From NCBI RefSeq assembly GCF_902477725.1, contig NZ_CABSIF010000003.1, positions 186,001 through 250,000 on the forward strand: 64,000 nt of DNA, written 5' to 3'. This DNA comes from an uncultured Desulfovibrio sp. GTDB lineage: Bacteria; Desulfobacterota; Desulfovibrionia; Desulfovibrionales; Desulfovibrionaceae. Shown piece after piece: positions 1-8,359 of this stretch. Within the stretch, counting starts at the first letter, position 1, and each line of letters starts with the position of its first letter. The translations under genes and the position numbers were made by a program. Below the pieces are notes generated by a model. The model worked only from the letters and a program-made list of their open reading frames with translations, searched no databases and had not been told where the DNA came from.

Positions 1-535
1 ATGAGCGCAACTGATCAAGGTCGGCTTGTTGCGTTTTTTCCGACGAATCAAGCAGAACACGCAAGTTTGCAACCTCCTGGCGCAGAAGCCCAACCTCTGG
101 CGTATTGTTGTCACCTGGGGCAGGGAGCCGCTGCACAACAAGTTGCAGCAGATGGGCAATCCCCTCAATGGCGTTTGTCTGGCGCTCCAGAATTTGGAGA
201 GCAACTGAGGGGAAATAGTCATTGCTTGAGGGAATTTCAGCAATGGCTGTGGAAGAATCAGCATCCGCAACAGCAACGGCATTTCGCGGAAAGCGCGCGT
301 TAAGCGCATCTTCAACAGCAGCTGCCGTGCGGGATTTTTGCATCTGCTCAAGCACAGCCGCAATGACATCCAGTGTTTCGCGCCGATAGCGGCGTCTGCG
401 GCCATCGCCAACACTGGGAATAAAATGGGCAAACCGTTTGCAGTAATAGCGGGTGGTGGATTCTGGCAAGGAAAAATGGCGCGAAATATCCGCAATACTC
501 AACAGGCTTTCAGCAACTACAGCCTTGCGAGCCAT
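1..535 (-). CDS. MerR-like helix-turn-helix DNA-binding protein, partial (C-terminus outside window)
   Basis: I read this on the minus strand from an ATG at 535 that follows a good ribosome site (GGGAGGAGAC). The frame stays open to base 1, so the end of the gene lies outside the window and about 178 codons are visible. The N-terminus (MARKAVVAESLLSIADISRH) is followed by a segment like the MerR recognition helix (SLPESTTRYYCKRF) and a basic patch (GDGRRRRYRRETLDVI). After that come an Ala-rich linker and a probable coiled coil (LLRQEVANLRVLLDSSEKTQ). MerR-type proteins bind DNA as dimers through such helices. No effector-binding domain is visible, so the target is unknown. The plus-strand frames across this stretch look like shadows. 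Confidence 0.75.
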   Translation of the reverse strand, partial: MARKAVVAESLLSIADISRHFSLPESTTRYYCKRFAHFIPSVGDGRRRRYRRETLDVIAAVLEQMQKSRTAAAVEDALNARFPRNAVAVADADSSTAIAEIPSSNDYFPSVALQILERQTNAIEGIAHLLQLVVQRLPAPGDNNTPEVGLLRQEVANLRVLLDSSEKTQQADLDQLRS

Positions 536-706
536 GTCTCCTCCCGCGCCGGGCAAAGGACGCCTGAAACACGCTACGAGGCGCGTCACCCGGCAATTTG
601 AATCGGATAAAAGGAGTGGGCAGAAACGGAAATCAGCAACAAAGTGATTCCGATGTAATTCTTTTGGAAATACTCCAAACAAAATTTAATAGCAAGTCAG
701 CAAACA

Positions 707-738
707 GAAAAGGCGGTACAGACTATGCCGTTACCGCC
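707..738 (-). terminator. Rho-independent terminator downstream of the NlpC/P60 gene
   Basis: Arms GGCGGTA (712-718) and TACCGCC (732-738) can pair. On the minus strand the hairpin is followed by a run of four T. It lies about 45 bases past the stop of the 784-1275 gene and points the right way. Confidence 0.6.
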
Positions 739-783
739 AATAAAATAAACAATTGCGTGATTACGCGGTGGCGCTGCTGCTGA

Positions 784-1275
784 TCAGTACACCACCCGCC
801 TTACCGCGATTAGTTTGTTGCGCCAGTAGGGTACATCAAGGCTCTCAACCCTCACATTTTCCCCGCGCCTGGGGCTGTGGATAAAGGAATTGCTGCCAGC
901 ATAGATGCCTGTGTGCAGGCCTCTGGGGCCGGAGCCTGTGCGGAACACCAAAATGTCGCCCTGGCGAGCCGCCGTGAGCGGAATCTGTTGCCCTGTGTGC
1001 GCCTGATCAGATGTTATGCGCGGTACTTTTACGCCGTTTTGCTTATATGCCCACCAGATCAAACCGGAGCAGTCAAAGCCCTTTTGTGGTGACGCTCCGC
1101 CAGGTCTGTATTTTGTGCCCATTTGCGTGTAGGCCGTTTTAACTACTTTGCGCGCAGATTCTGGGGCAGGGCCGCCATCAGGAGCTGACCTGAAAGCTCC
1201 GCAACCTGTCAGAAGTACGGCGCAAGCCAAGAACAGCGCAAAATTGCGCCATCGTCGCCAAGTGTTTGAGTGCAT
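784..1275 (-). CDS. NlpC/P60 family lipoprotein (cell-wall peptidase)
   Basis: This is a probable secreted cysteine peptidase that cuts peptidoglycan stem peptides. From the chosen ATG at 1275 the protein is 163 residues, with a lipoprotein signal (positively charged MHSNTWRRWRN, hydrophobic stretch, lipobox LLTGC). The NlpC/P60 domain shows the catalytic Cys in FDCSGLIWWAYKQNG and the His in GLHTGIYAGS. I preferred 1275 over ATGs at 1287 and 1329 because GGAAG sits five bases upstream and the signal peptide then has normal length. It is a single-gene unit with its own terminator. The family call is firm; the exact cleavage site in the wall is unknown. Confidence 0.88.
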   Translation of the reverse strand: MHSNTWRRWRNFALFLACAVLLTGCGAFRSAPDGGPAPESARKVVKTAYTQMGTKYRPGGASPQKGFDCSGLIWWAYKQNGVKVPRITSDQAHTGQQIPLTAARQGDILVFRTGSGPRGLHTGIYAGSNSFIHSPRRGENVRVESLDVPYWRNKLIAVRRVVY

Positions 1276-1303
1276 TGCTGCTTCCATGCTGCAACCTGCT
1301 GTA

Positions 1304-1333
1304 TTTGCAAATAAATTTGCAATAGTCAAAAAT
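1304..1333 (-). promoter_or_regulatory. Possible promoter/operator of the NlpC/P60 gene
   Basis: On the minus strand a TTGACT -35-like word is followed by an inverted repeat TTGCAAA/TTTGCAA (1305-1311 and 1316-1322) and A+T-rich sequence. The -10 box is poor, so this is only a candidate. Confidence 0.3.
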
Positions 1334-1470
1334 ATAACACGCTATGTGCTGCATAGGATTAAGCAATTTGTGTGCCTGTTTATGCCGAATCTTCTGATTT
1401 TCAGGTTTTCGAGAATAAACTTGGAGATACCGTAATGATTTCAAAGAGTCACTGTCACTAACAGCGCGCA

Positions 1471-1505
1471 ATAAAAAAGCAAGGCTCCGGTATGGAGCCT
1501 TGCTT
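1471..1505 (-). terminator. Rho-independent terminator of nrfHA
   Basis: A 12-bp perfect stem pairs 1477-1488 (AAGCAAGGCTCC) with 1494-1505. On the minus strand it is followed by a T-rich run. It lies about 50 bases beyond the nrfA stop. A second hairpin (1517-1538) sits between it and nrfA. Confidence 0.85.
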
Positions 1506-1516
1506 AAGTGGGGGCA

Positions 1517-1538
1517 GAGGCCCGCATGAGCGGGCCTC
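1517..1538. repeat. Second hairpin downstream of nrfA
   Basis: A perfect 9-bp stem GAGGCCCGC/GCGGGCCTC encloses a 4-base loop. It has no T-run on either strand, so it probably protects the nrfA 3' end or assists the adjacent terminator. Confidence 0.5.
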
Positions 1539-1553
1539 GACATTCAATACGAG

Positions 1554-3137
1554 TTACTGGGCAGGCTTTGCCTCAGAAGTGATCCTTGTCTGATTGTCCC
1601 AAACCTGATCAGCCTTGGGCAAGGTGGGCAGCAGCTTGGTCCAGGGGTTCTTCTTGAGGAATTCGGGGTCCTGCTGGAGCTTGCGGCTCATTTCCAGAAT
1701 GGGCGGCACGGTTTCCTTGATATCCTTGGAAAGCGCTTCAGCAATGCCAAAATCCGTGGCCTTGGTGGCAAGATCAACGGCCTTCTGGCTGCATTCCATA
1801 GAGGTCATGAGTGTATCAAGCGTCTTGGCGGGGTTGTGGAAGCCAACGCTGTTTTCCGCAGAAACGTAATCCCAGAACAACTGGCCCTTGCGCACCATTT
1901 CGCGCGCTTCAGTCATCAGAGCGTCGTAATCGGCGGCGCGCTTGCCTTCGTAGGCATTGGCAAGACGAACGGCTTCATGTGCCTTGACCGAGATTTCCTG
2001 CGCTTTCAGCAGTTGGTCAAAGGCCTTCTTCTGGGTGTATTCCACGCGGCCGCGCAGGTAATCGGCGGTCTTGTCGGCGTGGCACTGGCGGCAGGCGCGC
2101 AGTTCAGGATCCTTGAGGGGCGAGGTCATCCAGTGACTGGAAACCTTTTTGCCGCCTTCACGCATGTAGGGCATGTGGCAGTCGGCGCAGGCAACGCCAG
2201 CAGCGCCGTGGGGGCCGTCCTGGAACATCTCATAGTCAGGATGCTGCATCTTGATCATGCCGACCTTGGAGGCCGCGTGCGTCCAGTCAACAAAAGGCCC
2301 GGGCTTGCCATCGGCGCCCTTGGGGCCGTGCCCTTTGTAGTACTGATACATGTCTTCGGGGTTAAAGCCGTTGTCCCAGGGGAACACAGGCTTGGCGGCG
2401 GGGCCATTGTCCTTGTGGGTAAAGTAGTATTCCACGTGGCACTGGGCGCATACGAGGCTGCGTTTCTGATTGCGAGAAAGCTTGGCCCAGTCTTGGCCGC
2501 TGCGCTTCAACCAGTCCTTGAGCGGCTCGGAGTAAGGGCGCAGTTCCATGGTCACAGGATCGTGACAGTTGGCGCAACCAATGGTTTCATCCATCTCGTT
2601 GATCTTGTCTTTGCTGCGGAATTCGTTGACGTCTTTTGACCAGAAAGCATCGCCGTACTGCTTGACCCATTCCATCATCTTGGGGGTTTTGCAGTTCCAG
2701 CAGGTGGCGGGCAGGCCGCCCTTGCCGTCGGCGGCAAAGCGGTTGATACGGTCAATGTTGAGAAAATCTTCAATGGCGTAGGTGTGTCCCCGCGCTTCAT
2801 TGTATTCGTACATGAAGGGATAACCCAGCCACAGATTTTTGAGATAGGGCTGGGCATGCTTGAAGCCCTTGGGCAGGGGATTGACGTTGTCGTTCTTGTG
2901 GTAGGCGATGGAACCCTTGTATTCGGTCATAACCGAGGATTCGTTGTTCTTCATGTACGAGGCGTACTGCTGCGGAAAATCTTTCTGGAAAGCAGAAATA
3001 CGGGTTTCGCTTTCAGGAATGGAAGTTTTGTACTTGGGGGGCTTAAGGTCTGTGGAGACATCCTGACAGCCCGCAAGCAAAGCTATGCCAAGCAGGGCCG
3101 CCACTCCCAGGGCCTTGTGTATGTTGCTCTTAGTCAT
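1554..3137 (-). CDS. nrfA: NrfA, ammonia-forming cytochrome c nitrite reductase (catalytic subunit)
   Basis: This enzyme reduces nitrite to ammonium with six electrons on the periplasmic face. The protein has 527 residues with a lipobox (LLAGC, Cys24), so it is probably membrane-anchored. The five haem motifs are visible in order: the diagnostic CWNCK (146-150), whose Lys ligates the active-site haem, then CANCH (188-192), CAQCH (230-234), CADCH (317-321) and CRQCH (349-353). HVEYYF after the third motif contains the expected active-site Tyr region. It overlaps nrfH by 8 bases, indicating translational coupling. NrfA in Desulfovibrio allows respiration or detoxification of nitrite, which poisons sulfite reductase. 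Confidence 0.97.
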   Translation of the reverse strand: MTKSNIHKALGVAALLGIALLAGCQDVSTDLKPPKYKTSIPESETRISAFQKDFPQQYASYMKNNESSVMTEYKGSIAYHKNDNVNPLPKGFKHAQPYLKNLWLGYPFMYEYNEARGHTYAIEDFLNIDRINRFAADGKGGLPATCWNCKTPKMMEWVKQYGDAFWSKDVNEFRSKDKINEMDETIGCANCHDPVTMELRPYSEPLKDWLKRSGQDWAKLSRNQKRSLVCAQCHVEYYFTHKDNGPAAKPVFPWDNGFNPEDMYQYYKGHGPKGADGKPGPFVDWTHAASKVGMIKMQHPDYEMFQDGPHGAAGVACADCHMPYMREGGKKVSSHWMTSPLKDPELRACRQCHADKTADYLRGRVEYTQKKAFDQLLKAQEISVKAHEAVRLANAYEGKRAADYDALMTEAREMVRKGQLFWDYVSAENSVGFHNPAKTLDTLMTSMECSQKAVDLATKATDFGIAEALSKDIKETVPPILEMSRKLQQDPEFLKKNPWTKLLPTLPKADQVWDNQTRITSEAKPAQ

Positions 3138-3597
3138 TGGCTACCGTCCTTGTGCTTATAGGCATCATGCGCATGTGGGCCATACCCTTGTGGCAATCCA
3201 CGCAGTAGGGCTTAGCGTCCATGCTGGCCACATTGACATTGGTCTGACTATGGCAGGCCATGCAGTTGGCATTGACCACATCCTTGGTGCGAACGCTCAA
3301 AGGACGCGGAATGTCGTGGCCTGAAACATTGCCGATAAAGTCACGCAGACCTTCCTGGGCCTTGAACGGCAGCTTGGCCAGCAGATTATGCGGGGCATGG
3401 CACTCATTGCAGGAAAGCTTGGCGTGTGATCCCATTTTTTGGGTCACGGCAGCTTCCTGCATTATGTGACAACTGGCGCAAAAAGGTCGCTGGTCAGTTG
3501 TCGTCATGGCGTACGCAAGCACACCCAAAAGCACCATTCCCGCCGCAACGCCGCCCAACAGCACCTTAAGCCATGGTCCATTGCGGGGTGTTCCCAT
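3130..3597 (-). CDS. nrfH: NrfH, membrane-anchored tetrahaem quinol dehydrogenase
   Basis: NrfH (NapC/NirT family) takes electrons from menaquinol and passes them to NrfA in the membrane complex. The protein has 155 residues: one N-terminal membrane anchor (about 9-30), then four c-haem motifs CASCH (40-44), CNECH (63-67), CMACH (112-116) and CVDCH (132-136). The length and haem number match NrfH rather than the larger NapC. It is the first gene of the nrfHA operon. A -24/-12 type promoter element lies about 60 bases upstream of the start, and the divergent kinase/activator genes probably control it. Confidence 0.96.
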   Translation of the reverse strand: MGTPRNGPWLKVLLGGVAAGMVLLGVLAYAMTTTDQRPFCASCHIMQEAAVTQKMGSHAKLSCNECHAPHNLLAKLPFKAQEGLRDFIGNVSGHDIPRPLSVRTKDVVNANCMACHSQTNVNVASMDAKPYCVDCHKGMAHMRMMPISTRTVAND

Positions 3598-3623
3598 AGA
3601 GCCTCCTTAACTCGCTCCTTGTG

Positions 3624-3642
3624 TGCCGCCCCCATGGCGGCA
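3624..3642 (-). promoter_or_regulatory. Leader hairpin of nrfHA mRNA
   Basis: TGCCGCC (3624-3630) and GGCGGCA (3636-3642) form a 7-bp G+C-only stem with a 5-base loop. If transcription starts about 12 bases from the predicted -12 box, this hairpin is at the extreme 5' end of the message and could stabilise it. Confidence 0.45.
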
Positions 3643-3656
3643 TCCCTCTTAAGAAA

Positions 3657-3671
3657 ACAAAAAACGTACCA
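3657..3671 (-). promoter_or_regulatory. Predicted sigma-54 (-24/-12) promoter of nrfHA
   Basis: The minus strand reads TGGTACG-TTTT-TTGT against the consensus TGGCACG-N4-TTGC. The spacing is exact and two positions differ (C to T in each box). It lies 60-75 bases upstream of nrfH, next to a gene for a sigma-54 activator, which supports the call. Confidence 0.6.
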
Positions 3672-3820
3672 AAACCGGCAAATTAAATAAAAAAATAATT
3701 AGTAGATAAATAGGCTAATTGCATGAAATCAGAACAAAATAAGTGATTCCGGTCACAGAAAAATTCAGAAAAAAAAGACAGATTCAGAAATAAATGACAA
3801 CTCCACCGGAAGGGTGAGCG

Positions 3821-6187
3821 ATGCTGCGCGAATCATTAGTAAAGTCGAAAAAGATGCCGTGGTTGGTACTTGTTGCCAGTTTGGCCTGGCTTGGACTTAC
3901 TGGCTTTCTTTACAGCCAGGCAGTGCAGGTCAATGCTGAGCATAGCCTTGCGTTGGAGCATACACGACTTTCAACCATGGCGCAGCAATTAATGGACGCA
4001 AGAAACTGGAATGCCGCGCATGGCGGCGTATATGTTGAAAAAAGCGATTACGGCCAGCCAAACCCATGGTTGCCAGAATCGGAACGCACAGTAGCCACAC
4101 AGGATGGGCGCACCCTTGTTCTGGTCAACCCCGCATACATGAGCCGTCAGCTGGCGGAGCGCAGTTCGCGCGAAGGGGTGACCATCAGCGTGATAAGCAG
4201 TGCGCCGCTACGGCCGGAAAACATGGCGGATGTGTGGGAAAAGTCAGCACTTGCCCGCTGTGCGGAAGAAACCCCCGAAGTGTTTACAGCTCCCCAGTCC
4301 GGCAATGGCCAAAGCTTGCGCCTGCTGAGCGTGCTTATGGCTCAGCAAAGTTGTTTGCGGTGCCATGTGAACAAAAAAGTGGGGGAAGTGCTTGGTGGCA
4401 TCAGCGTGAGCCAGGACGCAAGCTCATTCCACAGAGGGCTGGAAAGGCAACGCTACAACATGCGCTTGTTGTATGGCCTGCTTGCGTTTACTGGGGTGCT
4501 TGCCATCGGCGGCCTGACCTTCAATCTTACGCACCGGCGCTGGCTGGCAGAGGAAGCCAGTCGTATGAAAAGTTCGTTTATGGGGCACCTCAGTCACGAC
4601 ATGCGCACGCCGCTAACAGCCATTGTGGGAATGAGCGAATTGGCCCAGCGTACTGACCTGCCTGAAAAGGAACGCAAAAAAGCCTTGGGCTATCTTGCGC
4701 AAGCCGCAGAGGCCCTGCGGGAAATGGTAGGCGACATAACAGACCACGCAGCACTGGAGCAGGGAACTCCCACGCTTGAAGCCTTGCCCTTTGACCTGCG
4801 GGAGTGCCTCGCAAGCTGTGTGAACTTGTACAGGCCCATTGCCGACAGTAAGGGGCTTTCCCTGACGCTTGGCCTGGATGAAAAATTACCGCAATGCGCA
4901 GTGGGCGACAGCTTTCGGCTGCGGCAGGCCTTGGGCAACATTGTCAGCAATGCGGTCAAATTTACAGAGGCAGGTTCTGTTCGCATTTACGCCACGGCGC
5001 TTGAAAGCACCAGTGAACATCTGAAGCTGGCGATTTCTGTCACTGATACTGGCCCCGGCATGTCGCAGGAAGATCAGGCCAGGGTGTTTGAGAGTTTTCA
5101 GCGGGGGAGCGATACCGCCCGCACTCCGGGAACCGGCCTCGGCCTGAATATTGCCCGCACTCTTGCAAGGCTCATGGGCGGAGATGTGAATCTGGCTTCC
5201 CGTACAGGGCAGGGGGCCTGCTTCACGCTCCACGTGCGGCTCTTGCAGTGTGCGCAACCCGAACAGGCTACAAGCATAGAGAATGTGCCCAAGTTAGATG
5301 TAGCCAAGTCTGAGGCGCAGGATAGCGCAACGCATTTACTGGCTCGCAAAAAGGTACTGGTGGCGGAAGACACCGCATCCATTGCCTATGCCATGCAGCA
5401 TATGCTGCGAGGCATGGGGGCAGAACCCGTGGTGGCTGAAACTGGTGAAAAGGCGCTGGAACAGCTGCGGGATCCGCACCAAGGGCATTGGGATTTGCTT
5501 GTGCTCGACAGTCGGTTGCCCGGCATTGATGGGCTGGAAGTGCTGCGCGCTTTGCGGAACGGCGATACTTTGTCCCCGGCAAAAACTCTCGCCGTCGTCT
5601 ATACTGCAACAACAAGCGACACATTCCTGCGTCAATGTGAAGCGCTAGGCGCGGATGGCGTGTTTTTAAAACCCTTGAGTTTTGAACAATTGCGCCATGA
5701 ACTGGAAAAACTGGTGACAGCAAAGTCGGGAGAAAAGTCGACAGATTGCCCAGGCAAGCCCCAAAATGTCACCCAGGAAAAAAGCGCAATAGCAAACATG
5801 CCTGAAACCGCCGTGACTGAGCATCAATATGCTGAAATACAATGCAAAGCTGAGATCTGGAACCGCAATGCCGCACTCGAGGCGCTGGATGGCGATGAAG
5901 ACGTGCTGAAAAGCCTTGCCAACGTATTGGAACATGAACTTCATGAGCGTCTGCAAGCCTTGGATGCCGCCATTGCAACGGGTGATTTTGAGCAACTGCG
6001 GCGCACAGCCCATGCCTGCAAAAACTCGGCAGGCGTCATGCGGCTTGACCATCTGCGCGTTGTAGCAACGGCGACAGAAAGTGCGGAATCAGGAGCGATT
6101 GCAGAAGAAGCACAAAAATTACGCTCCGCAATGCAGGAAGCCGTTCAGGCGCTGACAGCAGATGTGGAGCAAGGCAAGACCGCGTAG
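3821..6187 (+). CDS. nrfS: Hybrid histidine kinase with c-haem-type sensor domain (NrfS-like)
   Basis: A 788-residue membrane sensor kinase. After a membrane segment (about 12-31) comes an extracytoplasmic domain of the Tll0287/DUF3365 type with a c-haem motif CLRCH (178-182). Next are a second membrane segment (about 212-234), the HisKA box (GHLSHDMRTPLTAIVG, His259), an ATPase domain (N-box NIVSNAVKFT; GTGLGLNI), a receiver domain (Asp563 in LVLDSRLPG) and a C-terminal phosphotransfer domain (His731 in AHACKNSAGV). It faces nrfHA across a 223-base gap and is followed by the response regulator. A related kinase/regulator pair controls nrfHA in D. vulgaris; the symbol rests on that synteny. 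The sensed ligand, possibly nitrite or NO, is inferred. Confidence 0.85.
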   Translation: MLRESLVKSKKMPWLVLVASLAWLGLTGFLYSQAVQVNAEHSLALEHTRLSTMAQQLMDARNWNAAHGGVYVEKSDYGQPNPWLPESERTVATQDGRTLVLVNPAYMSRQLAERSSREGVTISVISSAPLRPENMADVWEKSALARCAEETPEVFTAPQSGNGQSLRLLSVLMAQQSCLRCHVNKKVGEVLGGISVSQDASSFHRGLERQRYNMRLLYGLLAFTGVLAIGGLTFNLTHRRWLAEEASRMKSSFMGHLSHDMRTPLTAIVGMSELAQRTDLPEKERKKALGYLAQAAEALREMVGDITDHAALEQGTPTLEALPFDLRECLASCVNLYRPIADSKGLSLTLGLDEKLPQCAVGDSFRLRQALGNIVSNAVKFTEAGSVRIYATALESTSEHLKLAISVTDTGPGMSQEDQARVFESFQRGSDTARTPGTGLGLNIARTLARLMGGDVNLASRTGQGACFTLHVRLLQCAQPEQATSIENVPKLDVAKSEAQDSATHLLARKKVLVAEDTASIAYAMQHMLRGMGAEPVVAETGEKALEQLRDPHQGHWDLLVLDSRLPGIDGLEVLRALRNGDTLSPAKTLAVVYTATTSDTFLRQCEALGADGVFLKPLSFEQLRHELEKLVTAKSGEKSTDCPGKPQNVTQEKSAIANMPETAVTEHQYAEIQCKAEIWNRNAALEALDGDEDVLKSLANVLEHELHERLQALDAAIATGDFEQLRRTAHACKNSAGVMRLDHLRVVATATESAESGAIAEEAQKLRSAMQEAVQALTADVEQGKTA

Positions 6188-6279
6188 CGCACATGCGCGC
6201 AGCTGGAGTTGCTGGCCAGCGCGGTAAAACGTGCAGGCAGAAAAATCGGTAGAAGCAGGATCGCAGGGGGAACAAGCTG

Positions 6280-7719
6280 ATGGCCAAAGTGCTCGTGGTG
6301 GACGATGAAGGGCTGATGCGCACAATGGTGCAGGTGGTCTGCAACCGCATGGGGCATGAAACCCTGCTGGCCGCCTCCATTCAGGAGGCACTGCGTATGG
6401 TCAACGAGCCTGTGGATGTTGTGCTGCTGGACGTATGGCTCCCGGACGGTAACGGGCTTGAATATCAGGCCGATTTTGCACATTTGCCGGGCGCGCCGGA
6501 TGTAGTTGTCATCACTGGCAACGGCGATGGCGACAATGCCGAGGCAGCCTTGCGCTCCGGAGCATGGGAATTCCTCACCAAGCCATTGCAGATGCGTGAT
6601 ATTGAACAGTGTTTGCGGCAAATTCTGCAATTCAGGCAAAACCGTACCCCGGTATCAGAAGCTCTTGTTGTGGACAGCGGGCATATCCTTGGCAGCGGCC
6701 CCGGCATGAGCCGCGCGCTGAAGCTGCTGGCGCAGGCCGCAAAAAGCGAAGTAAATGTACTTTTGCTGGGTGAAACCGGGGTAGGCAAGGAACTCTTTGC
6801 CCGGGCGCTCTTTCGCAACAGTGCAAGGGCAGCCAGGCCATTTATAACGGTTGACTGCGCCTCTCTGCCAGAAACACTGGTGGAGAGCCATTTGTTCGGG
6901 CATAGCCGTGGCGCGTTCACTGGTGCGGACAGGGCGCGCGAGGGGCTGCTGCTTGCGGCAGACAAAGGTACGCTGTTTCTGGATGAAGTTGGCGATCTGC
7001 CCCAGCCCATGCAAGGGGTATTTTTGCGCGCACTGGAGCAGCGACGTTTTCGCCCTGTGGGCGAGGTGCGTGAGGTCAGCAGCGATTTCAGGCTGGTTGC
7101 TGCCACCAACAAAAATCTGGAACACATGGCCAAGGAAAACAGCTTTCGGGCAGATCTGCTCTACAGGCTGCAAGGCCTCACCATTATAATTCCGCCATTG
7201 CGCGAGAGGCTTGATGAAATCCCCGCGCTGGTGCGACAGGCCATTGCGCGTTTTTGTCTGGGCAGTGACCAGCCGGAAAAAACTCTTTCCAATGAGGCTC
7301 TGGATGTGCTGCTGGAGTACACCTGGCCCGGCAATGTGCGTGAACTGATCCATTGCCTTGAGCGGGCGTGTCTTACGGCGGGTAAAAGTGATCTGATCCT
7401 GCCTGCGCATCTTCCCACGCGCATGCGTGTGGACTCCGTGCGGCGTCGCATGGGGCAGGGAACCGTGCCGCCGGTCAAAGAGAATGGTGGGTTACACGGG
7501 AGTGGCAGCGCGGGAATAACTGCGGTCGAAAATGGTTTTTTAGTCAATGATACGATGGAGCAAAAACCGCCCAGCCTGCGTGAATGGAAATCGCAGGCTG
7601 AAAAAGCCTACGTGCGGCAGGTCTGGGACATGTGCTCGGAAGACGTGCGAAAAGCCTCGGAAGTGGCAGGTATTTCGCGCGGGCACTGGTATGAGCTGAT
7701 GAAAAAAAACGGCCTGTAG
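6280..7719 (+). CDS. nrfR: Sigma-54-dependent response regulator (NrfR-like)
   Basis: A 479-residue NtrC-family activator. The receiver domain (1 to about 120) has the acidic pocket VVDDEG and phospho-acceptor Asp51 (LLDVWLPDG). The AAA+ domain shows Walker A GETGVGKE, the sigma-54 contact motif GAFTGA, Walker B LFLDEVGDLP and the arginine-rich sensor region. The C-terminus (VRKASEVAGISRGHWYELMK) is a Fis-type helix-turn-helix. The intact GAFTGA motif means it should open sigma-54 promoters. The nearest candidate target is nrfHA, which has a -24/-12 element. It is 92 bases downstream of the kinase, probably the same transcript. Confidence 0.88.
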   Translation: MAKVLVVDDEGLMRTMVQVVCNRMGHETLLAASIQEALRMVNEPVDVVLLDVWLPDGNGLEYQADFAHLPGAPDVVVITGNGDGDNAEAALRSGAWEFLTKPLQMRDIEQCLRQILQFRQNRTPVSEALVVDSGHILGSGPGMSRALKLLAQAAKSEVNVLLLGETGVGKELFARALFRNSARAARPFITVDCASLPETLVESHLFGHSRGAFTGADRAREGLLLAADKGTLFLDEVGDLPQPMQGVFLRALEQRRFRPVGEVREVSSDFRLVAATNKNLEHMAKENSFRADLLYRLQGLTIIIPPLRERLDEIPALVRQAIARFCLGSDQPEKTLSNEALDVLLEYTWPGNVRELIHCLERACLTAGKSDLILPAHLPTRMRVDSVRRRMGQGTVPPVKENGGLHGSGSAGITAVENGFLVNDTMEQKPPSLREWKSQAEKAYVRQVWDMCSEDVRKASEVAGISRGHWYELMKKNGL

Positions 7720-7825
7720 CAAGGACTTCAGACAGGTCGAGCAAAAAAACGCGGTAAACAGCCAGGGATGCTTGCGTCAGAAAATAAAAGGAGCTATAGG
7801 CGAGAAAAATCGGCATTGAAAGGCA

Positions 7826-8095
7826 ATGTTAGAGCTTATGAACAAGAGTCCCATTACTGTCAGAGGGTATGTTGCGGCAGTGCCGCGTTCTGTGGATGCG
7901 CGCCAGGCCCGTGTCGCTGTTGTGCAGGATGATGTGGAATACCGCATTGTGCCGCGCGGCGCCGGGGTTGACCTGGATGACGAAGTCAGCGTGCCCGTGG
8001 AAGTTTCAGGCATCATGGAAGAAGCGGACGGAGTGGCGTACCTCATCGTGCGCGGTTATAAGGTGCTTGAAGACGACTCCTGGCTGGAAGAATAA
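7826..8095 (+). CDS. Conserved small protein of unknown function
   Basis: An 89-residue acidic soluble protein (MLELMNKSPITVRGYVAAVP...) with a beta-rich look and a C-terminus rich in Asp and Glu (LEDDSWLEE). It has no signal peptide, membrane segment or metal motif. Codon use fits the neighbours and it follows the response regulator by about 106 bases. Two starts are possible: ATG 7826 (AAGG only two bases upstream) and ATG 7838 (weak GAG three bases upstream); neither is well supported. I do not recognise the family. Confidence 0.65.
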   Translation: MLELMNKSPITVRGYVAAVPRSVDARQARVAVVQDDVEYRIVPRGAGVDLDDEVSVPVEVSGIMEEADGVAYLIVRGYKVLEDDSWLEE

Positions 8096-8297
8096 GCGGC
8101 TTTATTGCGTCACGTTGTGATGCACTCTTGAGCAGTTTTGCCGGGTATGGCGTTTGTCAGGCCGGACAGCCTGTTGCGCCCTTGTTTCCAGACCGTTCAA
8201 GTACAGGGGCAAGCGCGGTGCAATGCCCCTGTGCCCGATATGACCCGTTAAATCGCCCCTCTCTGCCTCAGGCCGAAATCAATCCCGCAAATGCACA

Positions 8298-8318
8298 AGC
8301 GCCAATGGCGCTTTTTTT
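8298..8318 (+). terminator. Rho-independent terminator, plus strand
   Basis: AGCGCC-AAT-GGCGCT forms a 6-bp stem with a 3-base loop, followed by seven T. It lies about 200 bases after the stop at 8095, leaving an unusually long 3' untranslated stretch. Confidence 0.8.
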
Positions 8319-8359
8319 GTTCTTCATCCCGCTGCTGAACGCGTGGGAGGGGCAGGGGA

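Noticed and set aside
1..303. A plus-strand 100-residue open frame at the window start
   Set aside because: The minus strand carries a better supported MerR-like gene with a ribosome site and a helix-turn-helix.
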